A stretch of DNA of 39,046 nt from Halobacterium sp. KA-4. GTDB lineage: Archaea; Halobacteriota; Halobacteria; Halobacteriales; Halobacteriaceae. Under the pieces are notes generated by a model. That model saw only the letters and a program-made list of their open reading frames with translations, had not been told where the DNA came from and made no database searches. Below, in pieces: positions 24,334 to 32,001 of the stretch. Where the stretch lies: NCBI RefSeq assembly GCF_021028995.1, contig NZ_JAJJZG010000024.1, positions 1-39,046 on the forward strand, in the 5' to 3' direction. Every line of letters begins with the position of its first letter. The first letter of the stretch is position 1. The translations under genes and the position numbers were made by a program.

Positions 24334-24960
24334 CTATTCTTCACTCCCGAGCAACGCGGTTGCGATGTCTCCGGTCTGGTCGGCTGCGGCGACGAGCACG
24401 TGAATTGCGGTGAGTGCGAGTAGGACGCCGAGTGGGAATGCGAGCAGTCGCTCTGCGACGGTGTCGATGGTCCAGATGTCGAGGATGGTAGCGGTGCCGC
24501 CGAGCGGGGCGAGGAGGAGGACGAGCGCGCCGACGCCGGCGAGGAGGACGAACAGCCACGTGAGGAAGCCGACCAGTGACTTCACGACGAGGAAGGCGAC
24601 GCTGCGCCACGTGGTGTTTGAGCGGACGAGCGCGCTGACGGCTGCGAGCACGCCGTCCTCGGAGAGTGACGGTAAGTTATCGCGGGGTGCGATGTCGGTG
24701 TCGAGGAGTGCGTTTGCGAGCTGGCGTTCGCCCTCTGCGAGGAGGCGTGCGAGCACTAGTGTCGCCAGTAGGATGGGGATGCCGACGACGAATACGGCGA
24801 GTGCGACGCCGAACACGAATCCGAATGCGAGGACGATGTAGTAGAGGAAGCCGAGTGGAATTGCGGCGAGCAGGTAGAGAATCCGTCGGTAGGTTTGTCG
24901 GTCGCCGAGCACGCCGACGAACGACCGGAGGTGGTCGGTGGGCGCGCGGGTCGTGCTCAT
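24334..24960 (-). CDS. Membrane 'sensor-domain' protein
   Basis: The 208-residue protein has about four to six membrane helices in two pairs. The first pair lies around residues 28-70 and the second around 120-200, with a polar loop holding LLDTDIAPRDNLPSLSEDG between them. This layout matches the membrane 'putative sensor' domain (PF13796-like) found in haloarchaea and actinobacteria, often alone as here. No kinase or other output domain is attached. The start at MSTTRAP is preferred; a longer frame to 25047 overlaps the promoter of the divergent HAD gene. Its ligand and partner are unknown. Confidence 0.65.
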   Translation of the reverse strand: MSTTRAPTDHLRSFVGVLGDRQTYRRILYLLAAIPLGFLYYIVLAFGFVFGVALAVFVVGIPILLATLVLARLLAEGERQLANALLDTDIAPRDNLPSLSEDGVLAAVSALVRSNTTWRSVAFLVVKSLVGFLTWLFVLLAGVGALVLLLAPLGGTATILDIWTIDTVAERLLAFPLGVLLALTAIHVLVAAADQTGDIATALLGSEE

Positions 24961-25069
24961 TAGGAGTGGGTTCTGGCTGGGGACACAAAAATGCCGGCCG
25001 CGTTCTCGCTGCCAGTCGAAGGGCTGGCCGATCGTGACTGCTAACACACCTTCGCGCGAACCCGAGGGT

Positions 25070-25768
25070 ATGAGCTACGAGGCGGTGTTCTTCGACCTCG
25101 ACGACACACTCTACGCGTATCCGGAGTGCAACGAGGCGGGGAAGGCGGCGGCGTTCCGGGAAGCCCGCGAGTTGGGGTACGACGTCTCGCGGGCGGCGTT
25201 CGACGACCTCTACATGGAGGGCCGCCGCGAGGTGAAACGCGAACTCGCGGGGACGGCGTCGGCCCACGAGCGGTTCCTCTACTTCAAGCGCGCGCTGGAA
25301 ATCTACACGGGCACCCACCACTCGCGGGACGCGCTCGCGCTCGGGGAGGCGTACTGGGAGACGTACGTCGAGGAGATGGAACTGTTCGATGGTGTGCGGG
25401 AGACGCTCGCTGCGCTCCGGAAGTCCGACGTGGACGTCGCTATCGTGAGTAATCTCACGACGCGCATCCAGATGGAGAAAATCGACGCGCTTGGCATCGA
25501 AGAGTACGTCGACCTCGTGTTGACTTCCGAGGAGACGGGCCGCGAGAAGCCCGCCAGCGACATGTTCACGCTGCCGCTCGCGCAACTCGACCTGCGGCCG
25601 AGCGAGGTTGTGATGGTCGGTAACGACGTCGAGTCGGACATCGAGGGCGGGAATGCGGTGGGTTTGACGACGGTGTTGTTCAACGGTGAGACGGACGGTG
25701 AGGCCGGCCATCGTGAGCCCGACCACCAGATTGATGCGTTCAGCGAGGTCTTAGAGGTGGTACTGTAA
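25070..25768 (+). CDS. HAD-family hydrolase
   Basis: The 232-residue protein has all four HAD motifs: FFDLDDTL near residue 7 (nucleophile and acid aspartates), VSN for motif II, a lysine in EKPASDMF for motif III, and [12 protein letters not shown] for motif IV. A helical C1 cap sits between motifs I and II, which fits small phosphorylated substrates. Its stop codon shares one base with the start of the aldolase gene (TAATG), so the two are coupled. Phosphatase action on a sugar phosphate made or used by the aldolase is an inference from this pairing. Confidence 0.88.
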   Translation: MSYEAVFFDLDDTLYAYPECNEAGKAAAFREARELGYDVSRAAFDDLYMEGRREVKRELAGTASAHERFLYFKRALEIYTGTHHSRDALALGEAYWETYVEEMELFDGVRETLAALRKSDVDVAIVSNLTTRIQMEKIDALGIEEYVDLVLTSEETGREKPASDMFTLPLAQLDLRPSEVVMVGNDVESDIEGGNAVGLTTVLFNGETDGEAGHREPDHQIDAFSEVLEVVL

Positions 25769-26394
25769 TGCTCGCTCGTGAACGCGTCGCGGTCGTCGAC
25801 CACGCACCGACGCTGGCAGAACTGACTCCTGGGCGCACGGGGAACCTGAGCGTGCGCCGTGGCGACCGGTTCGCCGCGACGCCGACTGGCGTCCCCTACG
25901 ACGAGTTCGACCCTGCGGACGTTCCGGTGGTGTCCCTGGACGGCGAGGTCGTCGCCGGGGAGATGAAACCGACTAGCGAGGTGCCGATGCACACCGGCAT
26001 TTACCGGCGGCTGGACGCGGGTGCTATCGTCCACACGCACTCGACGTGGGCGACGACGCTCGCGGTGCTCGGCGAGGAACTCCCGCCGATTCACTACATG
26101 ATTACGGCCGTCGGGCGGAAGGTACCGGTCGCGGACTACGCACCGTACGGCACCGACGACCTGGCGGAGTTGGTCGTCGAGGAGATGGAGGCCGCGGATT
26201 CGCAGGCGTGCATTTTGGCCCACCACGGGCTCGTCGTCACTGGTGACGACCTCGCATCGGCGGTCGAGAACACGTTCGTCGTGGAGAACCTCTGTCGGGT
26301 GTACTTGCAGGCGCGCCAGCACGGGACGCCCGCGGAACTCAGCGACGAGCAGTTGGGGACCGTCGAGGAGAAGTTCCAGTCCTACGGCCAGTAA
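25768..26394 (+). CDS. Class II aldolase (fuculose-phosphate aldolase family)
   Basis: The 208-residue enzyme is a zinc aldolase/epimerase-fold protein. GRTGNLSVR near 22-30 binds the phosphate, the proton-transfer glutamate is in [12 protein letters not shown] (near residue 90) and AHHG (near 151) supply the three zinc histidines. Family members cleave sugar phosphates to dihydroxyacetone phosphate and an aldehyde; methylthioribulose-phosphate dehydratase is a related alternative. No fucose or methionine-salvage genes are beside it, so the substrate cannot be named. It follows the HAD gene with a one-base overlap and ends before a GC-rich hairpin. Confidence 0.85.
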   Translation: MLARERVAVVDHAPTLAELTPGRTGNLSVRRGDRFAATPTGVPYDEFDPADVPVVSLDGEVVAGEMKPTSEVPMHTGIYRRLDAGAIVHTHSTWATTLAVLGEELPPIHYMITAVGRKVPVADYAPYGTDDLAELVVEEMEAADSQACILAHHGLVVTGDDLASAVENTFVVENLCRVYLQARQHGTPAELSDEQLGTVEEKFQSYGQ

Positions 26395-26429
26395 CGGTCA
26401 ACGCCGGTCAGTAGAAGCGGTCAGTCGCG

Positions 26430-26448
26430 GCGGGGTGGAAGGCCCCGC
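26430..26448. terminator. GC-rich hairpin between convergent genes
   Basis: Arms 26430-26435 and 26443-26448 pair over six G/C bases with a seven-base loop. The hairpin lies in the 77-base gap between the stop codons of the aldolase gene and the convergent zinc-ribbon gene, so it could end transcripts from both sides. Function is inferred from position. Confidence 0.4.
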
Positions 26449-26471
26449 GGTTCGCAGCTTGTACTCCACCG

Positions 26472-26672
26472 CTACGCGTTGTTCATCCGGGTCTTGGTGG
26501 TGGTGCCGCAGGCCTTGCACTCCGAGACCCGGTAGGGCTCGCGCGAGAACTCCGCGTTCTGCTCGTCGTTGCTCTCCGTGAGGATGTCGATAGACACCTC
26601 GTGGGGTTGCTCTCGCCCGCACTCCGAGCACTGTTCGACGATGCCGTCGGATTGGATGTTCTTGCTTGCCAT
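26472..26672 (-). CDS. Small zinc-ribbon protein
   Basis: The 66-residue protein has two CxxC pairs, CSEC near residue 15 and CKAC near residue 52, which should bind one zinc in a beta-ribbon. The stretch between is acidic and likely beta-hairpin. Many such single-ribbon proteins are conserved in haloarchaea; none has a settled role that fits here. The ATG start at the complement of 26670-26672 is preferred over a GTG five codons earlier. A TATA-like tattgttta lies about 25 bases upstream on the minus strand. Confidence 0.75.
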   Translation of the reverse strand: MASKNIQSDGIVEQCSECGREQPHEVSIDILTESNDEQNAEFSREPYRVSECKACGTTTKTRMNNA

Positions 26673-26829
26673 CGGACCAGACCTCACCTAAACAATACTA
26701 CTGTACTCCCTTTGGATGTATGCCTAAGTGATTAGGCCGCCATCGACGTGTGTCGTGGGAACCCACCGCACTCGAACTGCGTGAACCCCTGCCGAACGCT
26801 TACCCCGGCGGAGTCGCTACCCTCAAGAA

Positions 26830-27657
26830 ATGCATGCGTTCCCGCCGCTCCCGACCGTCGCGGACGCCCCGCCCTCGCTGTTCGACGGCCACCTCTGGAT
26901 TCAGGAGTGGGTGTGTGGCGGCCCGCTCCGCGTGCAACTCCGCGAGTCCGGCCTCCTCCGCTTCGGCGACGCCGACCGCGTCTTCGACCACGACGACGTG
27001 CCACCGGGCTACCGCCACGCCGTCCGGCACGTCCGCGAGCACTTCGACCGGGACGCACTCCGCGCCGCACTCGACGACGTCGAATCAGCCGTCTTCTACG
27101 GTACCGCCACCCGCCAGCAGCCCCTCGACTACGACTGGGGGACGCTCCCCGCCTTCCTCGGCTTCGACGTCTACCACGCCGGCGACGACCGATTCCTTCC
27201 GCCGGACGCAGTAGAGACGCTCTACGACCGCCTCGGTCTGACGCCACTGCCGGCCGTCGCGAAGGAGGTTCGGGGTGCAGACTTCGACCCGGACGACTAC
27301 TCGGTTCCCGAGTCATCGTGGCGCGACGGCTCCGCAGCGGGCGTCCTCATCCGGAACAAGACCGGCGACCGCGCAGTCCACTACGCGGACTCGCTGGAGC
27401 GGCCCGAACCAGTCGCGTTCGACGCCGACCCCGCGGACCTCGCCGAGCGGTTCGTCACCGACGCTCGCGTCGAGCGTGCCCGCGAGGCCGCTGCCGGCGA
27501 CCCGGCGGCCGACGTCGACGAAATCGTGGACCGCGTGCTGGACCTCCTCGCACGCGAAGAGTACGCTCGACTCTACGGCGGCGACGCGCCTATCGACGTC
27601 GCTGCGTTCGAGTCAGCCGCGGCGGACCGCGCCCGGCGGCTGCTGGACGCCGTCTAA
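26830..27657 (+). CDS. RNA-ligase-like protein lacking the catalytic lysine
   Basis: The 275-residue protein resembles the nucleotidyltransferase core of Rnl2-type RNA ligases. VFYG (88-91) with GFDVY (111-115) fits motifs III and IIIa, and AAGVLIRNKTG (169-179) fits motifs IV-V. Where motif I should read K-x-D/N-G the protein has W27-V-C-G, and the motif IV glutamate is alanine (A170). It should therefore be unable to form the lysine-AMP intermediate. I recall haloarchaeal relatives with a similar non-lysine motif, so this may be a family trait and not decay. A helical C-terminus (210-275) follows. It may bind RNA or nucleotides without ligating. Confidence 0.5.
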   Translation: MHAFPPLPTVADAPPSLFDGHLWIQEWVCGGPLRVQLRESGLLRFGDADRVFDHDDVPPGYRHAVRHVREHFDRDALRAALDDVESAVFYGTATRQQPLDYDWGTLPAFLGFDVYHAGDDRFLPPDAVETLYDRLGLTPLPAVAKEVRGADFDPDDYSVPESSWRDGSAAGVLIRNKTGDRAVHYADSLERPEPVAFDADPADLAERFVTDARVERAREAAAGDPAADVDEIVDRVLDLLAREEYARLYGGDAPIDVAAFESAAADRARRLLDAV

Positions 27658-27723
27658 CTCAGATTTCGGACGTGTGGTGTGGAATCCGTGCCCTGAAGCC
27701 ACGCCGGCCCATACGCCGGTGTA

Positions 27724-29439
27724 ATGACGCGGCGCTTCCGCTGGACCCGCCCGGCTCCGGGCGGCTCCGTCACTGTCACGCGAGTCGCCGGCGACCACGA
27801 GCTCGCCGACAGCGACCCCCAGCGTCGCTACACGCTCTCCGTCCCGGCAGCAGCCGATGCTACTGTCTCCACGGCGACGGGCTGCGAAACCACGTGGGAA
27901 GACGAAACCCTGTGGGTAACCGTCCACGACGGTGCCGGCCTCGCGCGCGTCCGACTCCGAACTAGTGGGGCTCAGGTCGCCTTCCGCCTTCCCGGCCCGA
28001 CGTTCGACAATAGAGTCACGGCCGCTATCGACGGCGACGAAGCGGCCGCACACGAGTTGCTCGCAGCTACGGACTCTCCGGTCGCGCTCGTGCTCGCCTC
28101 TGGACCGTTCCTTGACGTCGAAGGGTTCACCGTCCTCGTGGACGCACTCGCCACGGCGAGCGAGGGTGCGTCCGACGACCTCCACGCGACCCGCTACGAT
28201 CTCGTGCGAATCGCAGCGACGACCGCCGCGGGCCCACCGGTTGCTACTGACGACGAGTTCGAGGCGCTGGTCGACGGACTGGACGCCGTCGACGCCATCG
28301 GCGACGTGACCGTGTTGGACGCGCTCGCGGACGCGACCGCAGTCGCCCACGACACCGCCGGCGAGACACGGCGCTTCCTCTCGGACCTCGGCTACGAGTT
28401 GCCGCTGCTCGCCGAGCGCGACGACGGCCGCTTCCTCGCGCACTACCTCGCGCAGGTCGCTCGCACCGCTGGCGTCCGGGACGCGAAGCAGGCCGCCGCG
28501 CGCCGTGCTGCCAACACCGACCACGCCGACTTCGAGGACGCGAAGGCCGCTGCCGAGCGTGCGGACTACTGGGACCGCGGCGCGGCGTGGCGTGACGCCG
28601 TCCTCCCGGCGGCCAGCGAGTCGTTCCCGACGTTCGCGTACGTGCTCGCGAACGCGCTCTACTGGACGGGCGAAGTCGGCCGCTCGGACTCGCGTGCGGA
28701 CGAACTCCTCCACGAGGGCGCCGCTGCGGCAGCCCGTACCATCGACTTGGAGTGGGTTGCGGGCCACGCCGATTACGAGCGCGCCCGCGCGGCAGCCCAC
28801 CGCCACCGCAGCAAGCGCAACCACGCGCTCGCGCTCACGCACTTCGAAACCGCCCGCGAGGTCGCCGAATCGCACTCGTTCCTCGACCCGTGGGAGCCGA
28901 CGTACAGCCATGCCGTCGTACAGTCGAACATGCTGTCTACGACTGGGGACCACGAGCGCGCCGTTGCCGTCCTCGACGACGCGCTCGCGGACCTCCGCGA
29001 GCAGGGCGTGCCCGACGACCGGTTCGCGGAGATGCGCGACCACCTCGCCGGCCAGCGCCACGAGCGCCGCGCCATCGTCGCTGACGACGACAGCGACCGC
29101 CTCGCACACCTCGAAGCCGCGCTCGACCACTACGAGTCAGTCGAGTTCGAGCGCTCCGTCACCCGCATACAAGCAAAACTCGACGACGCCGAGGCTGCCG
29201 ACGACGAAACTGGCGGCGAAAGTCGCGAGGAAAGTGTTCGGCCCCAGCCCGTGCTTCGGCCGGACCCGGAGGCCGGGCCAAGCCTCGAGGACATCCCGGA
29301 CCTCCACGACTCGCTCACGGAGACGGACCCGGGCGCTGTCGGGAGCGCGGACCCCGGCGTCCTCCCGGACGAACGCGGCGATGCGCTTCCCGACGACCCC
29401 GGCGTGCCGGGTCGGGACAGCGAACCCCACTACCGCTGA
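27724..29439 (+). CDS. Large haloarchaeal protein with TPR-like helices
   Basis: The family is not recognised. The 571-residue protein has three parts. Residues 1-90 are strand-rich. Residues 100-460 are helical; the stretch RARAAAHRHRSKRNHALALT and the following helices look like degenerate tetratricopeptide repeats. The last 80 residues are Pro/Asp/Glu-rich and probably disordered. There is no signal peptide or membrane helix, so it is cytosolic. A protein-protein scaffold role fits TPR-like repeats but is inference. It follows the ligase-like gene by 66 bases on the same strand. Two in-frame shadows of similar length are artefacts of GC-rich codons. Confidence 0.65.
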   Translation: MTRRFRWTRPAPGGSVTVTRVAGDHELADSDPQRRYTLSVPAAADATVSTATGCETTWEDETLWVTVHDGAGLARVRLRTSGAQVAFRLPGPTFDNRVTAAIDGDEAAAHELLAATDSPVALVLASGPFLDVEGFTVLVDALATASEGASDDLHATRYDLVRIAATTAAGPPVATDDEFEALVDGLDAVDAIGDVTVLDALADATAVAHDTAGETRRFLSDLGYELPLLAERDDGRFLAHYLAQVARTAGVRDAKQAAARRAANTDHADFEDAKAAAERADYWDRGAAWRDAVLPAASESFPTFAYVLANALYWTGEVGRSDSRADELLHEGAAAAARTIDLEWVAGHADYERARAAAHRHRSKRNHALALTHFETAREVAESHSFLDPWEPTYSHAVVQSNMLSTTGDHERAVAVLDDALADLREQGVPDDRFAEMRDHLAGQRHERRAIVADDDSDRLAHLEAALDHYESVEFERSVTRIQAKLDDAEAADDETGGESREESVRPQPVLRPDPEAGPSLEDIPDLHDSLTETDPGAVGSADPGVLPDERGDALPDDPGVPGRDSEPHYR

Positions 29440-29446
29440 TTCTGGC

Positions 29447-29788
29447 TTAGCCGTGCTCTAAGACGGGCGTCTCCGCGCCACCCTGGGCGTGGTCGATGCG
29501 GACGCGTTCGACCGCGTCGACGCCAAAGCCGTCGGCTAACGCGCCTCGGGCCACGGCTTCGCTATCCTCGTCCGCGGGCGTCTCCACCGCGAGGGTGACG
29601 GTCGCGTCGATTTGGAGGTCGTTCAGTCGCGGCCGGAGGTCGGTGACGTCGACCGCTTCCACGCTGTCGACGATGTCGACACCCTCGACGACGCTCGTTG
29701 CGCCGCACTCTAGGTCGCCGGCGGTGTCGCGCGGTACGTGCATGGTGAGGTCCGCGACGAGGCGGACCTGCTGGCTGGCAGTTGCCAT
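29447..29788 (-). CDS. Short acidic protein, function unknown
   Basis: From the ATG at the complement of 29786-29788 the protein has 113 residues (MATASQQVRLVADL...) and alternates strands and helices with no cysteine pair or membrane segment. It is not recognised. An open frame continues 30 codons upstream to a GTG, but that stretch translates a tRNA-like T arm (TEFDSRREL), so the shorter start is preferred. The gene converges on the TPR-like gene with a seven-base gap and lies behind a long structured leader. Confidence 0.6.
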   Translation of the reverse strand: MATASQQVRLVADLTMHVPRDTAGDLECGATSVVEGVDIVDSVEAVDVTDLRPRLNDLQIDATVTLAVETPADEDSEAVARGALADGFGVDAVERVRIDHAQGGAETPVLEHG

Positions 29789-29789
29789 A

Positions 29790-29850
29790 AGCTCCCGCCG
29801 AGAGTCGAACTCGGTGCCGGCGAGGCCGGCGTCCACGGGCTGTCGGGAGC
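29790..29850 (-). other. tRNA-like fold lacking a normal D arm
   Basis: On the minus strand a 61-base segment has a perfect 7-bp acceptor stem (GCTCCCG with CGGGAGC), a T arm with 5-bp stem CCGAG/CTCGG and loop TTCGACT, and an anticodon-like hairpin GCCGG-CCTCG-CCGGC. Read as a 7-base loop it would show CTC. Only about 14 bases replace the D arm, and T8 is absent, so it is not a standard tRNA. It ends one base before TTATGG, at the start of the next gene. It could be a tRNA relic, a leader structure or chance. Confidence 0.35.
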
Positions 29851-29945
29851 GACAGCCCGCGCTCACCACTCGACCCACGGAGAAGACACAGTCGTGCCGT
29901 AGTTGCAGACGGCAGCCGCGTCCTCCCCGGGGGTTCGGTGCCGCT

Positions 29946-30068
29946 TCACGCGGCGAGGGTGGACGCGGACTGCGCGTTCGGGCGATAGCCGGCGACCACG
30001 AACCCCACGGAGATTCCAGACGACCCGCTAATCGAGCGGGCGTCCGGGGCGTGGAGTGTGGTGGTCAT
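29946..30068 (-). CDS. Possible 40-residue small protein or leader peptide
   Basis: An ATG at the complement of 30066-30068 opens 40 codons (MTTTLHAPDARSISGSSGIS...) ending in TGA. It lies about 70 bases behind the AT-rich promoter-like core and 158 bases before the next minus-strand gene. No family is recognised. Its composition is less acidic than neighbouring proteins, which weakens the case. It could be a leader peptide for the downstream gene. Confidence 0.25.
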   Translation of the reverse strand: MTTTLHAPDARSISGSSGISVGFVVAGYRPNAQSASTLAA

Positions 30069-30242
30069 CGGTGTGTCACCCGGTGTGGGCTCGGTCGCTC
30101 CGAGCCGCTGTCGATTGGTCAATTTTGCCCCTGTACAATAAGTTTTGTCGAGGTATGAGTCCCCTTACCAAACTATCGCCGGGCTTGCAGGCGAACAATT
30201 TCGGGGGACGGCTTTCGGCGTGGGCCTGCGAACGGTGTCGTG

Positions 30243-30620
30243 ATGACCGACTACGACGACCTGCCGCTGGTTTACTCGTGTTCGGGCTGTTCGAGCGCCG
30301 CCCAGATGGCAAACGACCTCGCAGTGCGGCTCGACCGCGAGCGCGTCGCAGAGATGTCCTGTATCGCGGGCGTCGGTGGGGACGTTCCGCCGCTCGTGAA
30401 CACCGCGACGTCGGGTCGGCCGCTGCTCGTTGTCGACGGCTGCCCGTTGGAGTGTGCGCGCAAGAGCCTCGAACAGCACGACGTTACCCCGGACCGCCAC
30501 GTCAACCTCGCCAAGCGCGGCGTGCCCAAGGAGTACCACACGGACTACGACGACGAGCAAGCCGAGGAACTCTACGACGACCTCGTGCAAGAAGTCGAAC
30601 AGCTCACTCCGACGCCGTAG
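30243..30620 (+). CDS. DGC-domain zinc-binding protein
   Basis: The 125-residue protein matches the DGC family, named for its Asp-Gly-Cys motif. Conserved cysteines are C13 and C16 in YSCSGCSS, C40 in SCIAGVGG, and C67 and C71 in VDGCPLECARK (DGC at 65-67). These probably bind zinc or another metal. Family function is unknown; some members sit near heavy-metal or redox genes. An upstream GTG directly precedes the ATG; the ATG is taken as start. The protein is cytosolic and complete. Confidence 0.85.
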   Translation: MTDYDDLPLVYSCSGCSSAAQMANDLAVRLDRERVAEMSCIAGVGGDVPPLVNTATSGRPLLVVDGCPLECARKSLEQHDVTPDRHVNLAKRGVPKEYHTDYDDEQAEELYDDLVQEVEQLTPTP

Positions 30621-30736
30621 ACGACTGCTTGTTCTCGTCGCCGTCGAGCACCCGGTTCGGTGCGAGCGCTCTCACTATCATTCCGTGGTCGCGTCCACCA
30701 CAAGACCCTTGCCGGTGTTGGCTGAAGTTGTCAGCC

Positions 30737-31738
30737 ATGCGCCGGGAACGCGTCTTGGCCGTTGGAATCGCGGTGCTACTCGTCGCCTCCGCAGTGACGA
30801 TGGTCGCGGTCCCCGGCGTGTTCGCTGACCGCGAACCCGATGACGTCCGTCCCGGCCGCGCCAACATTCAGGAAGTGACGTTAGCCACCAACGACGTCTC
30901 CGGCGGAACAGTCACACTGGGCGTGACATCGTACCTCCGACACTACGGTGGAACGTCCGAGAACGTCAGCATCCTCGTGCGCGCTGTCGACCTCGACTCC
31001 GGTCTCGTCGAAACGACTCGGAGGGTCGACGTCGACACAATCACCGGCGACAGGGAGGTCCCCGTCGAGGTCAACGTCTCGGTCGCCCGCGAGGGCGGCT
31101 ACCGCATCGAGACCGTGCTGTACAGCGACGACCAGCGGGTCGGCACGGTCTCGAAGACCGTTCGCGGCGTCGGCACCGTACAGGCGGGCGGCCGGGCGGC
31201 GTTCCACGACTTCGCCGCAGGGCTCCCATCGATTCAGTACTCCGTCACCGACGCTGGCCCCAATCGGACGGCACTGGACGTCTCGACGTACCTCACGAAC
31301 AGCGGTGCAGCCCCGTCTGGCCCCGTTACAGTCGAGCTGATCGTGCGACAGGCCGATTCGAACATCGTCGCAGCGCGCACGACCATCTCCGTCTCGGAGG
31401 TCGCGCCCGGCGAAACCGTCGCCCCGAGCACGACGGTCACCGTGCCCGCCGGCTACAACTACTACCTCGACGCGGTCCTCCGCAAGAACGGCGTTATCGT
31501 GGACGCGGCGCGTAGCGCGGCGAACCTCGACCCACAGGAACGCATCGAGGCCAACACGACCGTCCGCGACGTCGGCCTCCAGGTCGAGGACTTCGAGCAG
31601 ACGGACGGCCAAGACCAGCCACAGCCGACGCCTGACAGTGAGGGGAGTACCGGTGGTGGCGTCCCCGGATTCGGGCCCGTGCTCGCGGTCGTCGCGCTCG
31701 CAATCAGCGCAGCCATCACTTGGAGGACACGCTCATGA
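30737..31738 (+). CDS. Secreted surface protein with PGF-CTERM anchor
   Basis: The 333-residue protein has an N-terminal signal peptide (RVLAVGIAVLLVASAVTMVAV). Then come two or three beta-rich domains of about 100 residues each, probably immunoglobulin-like. A Gln/Pro/Gly/Ser-rich spacer leads to the C-terminal tripartite signal: VPGFGP, a hydrophobic helix and a basic end (WRTRS). This is the PGF-CTERM pattern, which archaeosortase A processes to attach proteins to the cell surface by a lipid. NxS/T sites suggest N-glycosylation. The next gene starts inside its stop codon (ATGA), so the two are coupled. The binding role is unknown. Confidence 0.82.
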   Translation: MRRERVLAVGIAVLLVASAVTMVAVPGVFADREPDDVRPGRANIQEVTLATNDVSGGTVTLGVTSYLRHYGGTSENVSILVRAVDLDSGLVETTRRVDVDTITGDREVPVEVNVSVAREGGYRIETVLYSDDQRVGTVSKTVRGVGTVQAGGRAAFHDFAAGLPSIQYSVTDAGPNRTALDVSTYLTNSGAAPSGPVTVELIVRQADSNIVAARTTISVSEVAPGETVAPSTTVTVPAGYNYYLDAVLRKNGVIVDAARSAANLDPQERIEANTTVRDVGLQVEDFEQTDGQDQPQPTPDSEGSTGGGVPGFGPVLAVVALAISAAITWRTRS

Positions 31739-32001
31739 CCGACCAATCTGACTCCGCACCGACCGACGAACCGGCTATCGACGGACGCAACGTCCGCGAC
31801 CTCCTGCTCCGCGGGACACTGCTCGTGTTGGGCGTGCTCGCGGTCGTCGCGCTCTTCCAGTTCTACACGAGCGCGAACGCCGCCATCGGCCAGTGGATCG
31901 GCCCCGACTTCCGCTCGCTGTTCCGCGCCGTGTTCAACCTCATCGTCCTGCTCGCGGCCGGTCTCGGCATCTCCCTGGTCGTCCGCGAACTCTCCGGTTA
32001 G
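31735..32001 (+). CDS. Small two-helix membrane protein
   Basis: The 88-residue protein has an acidic N-terminus of about 25 residues and two membrane helices (about 30-52 and 64-84). It overlaps the PGF-CTERM surface-protein gene by four bases and is therefore co-translated. It may be a membrane partner of that protein. Its TAG stop overlaps the TAA stop of the convergent acetyltransferase gene (bases 31998-32001). No named family is recognised. Confidence 0.7.
   Translation: MTDQSDSAPTDEPAIDGRNVRDLLLRGTLLVLGVLAVVALFQFYTSANAAIGQWIGPDFRSLFRAVFNLIVLLAAGLGISLVVRELSG

Larger units (their letters stand above)
29789..30242. other. 454-base gap with structured leader and AT-rich core
   Basis: Besides the tRNA-like fold the gap holds a perfect 10-bp hairpin with a 4-base loop (29836-29845/29850-29859), a possible 40-codon reading frame on the minus strand, and an AT-rich core at about 30110-30165 (caattttg, acaataagtttt). 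The core probably drives transcription in one or both directions. The part from 30166 to 30242 is plain and leads to the DGC gene. Confidence 0.55.

Noticed and set aside
29447-29788. KEOPS subunit Pcc1
   Set aside because: The size is close, but the strand-helix pattern and conserved positions of Pcc1 are not evident.
29790-29900. Complete type II tRNA (Ser or Leu) on the minus strand
   Set aside because: No 5' acceptor arm pairs with CGGGAGC in the long version, and the anticodon hairpin has a 4-base loop; only the shorter tRNA-like fold is supported.
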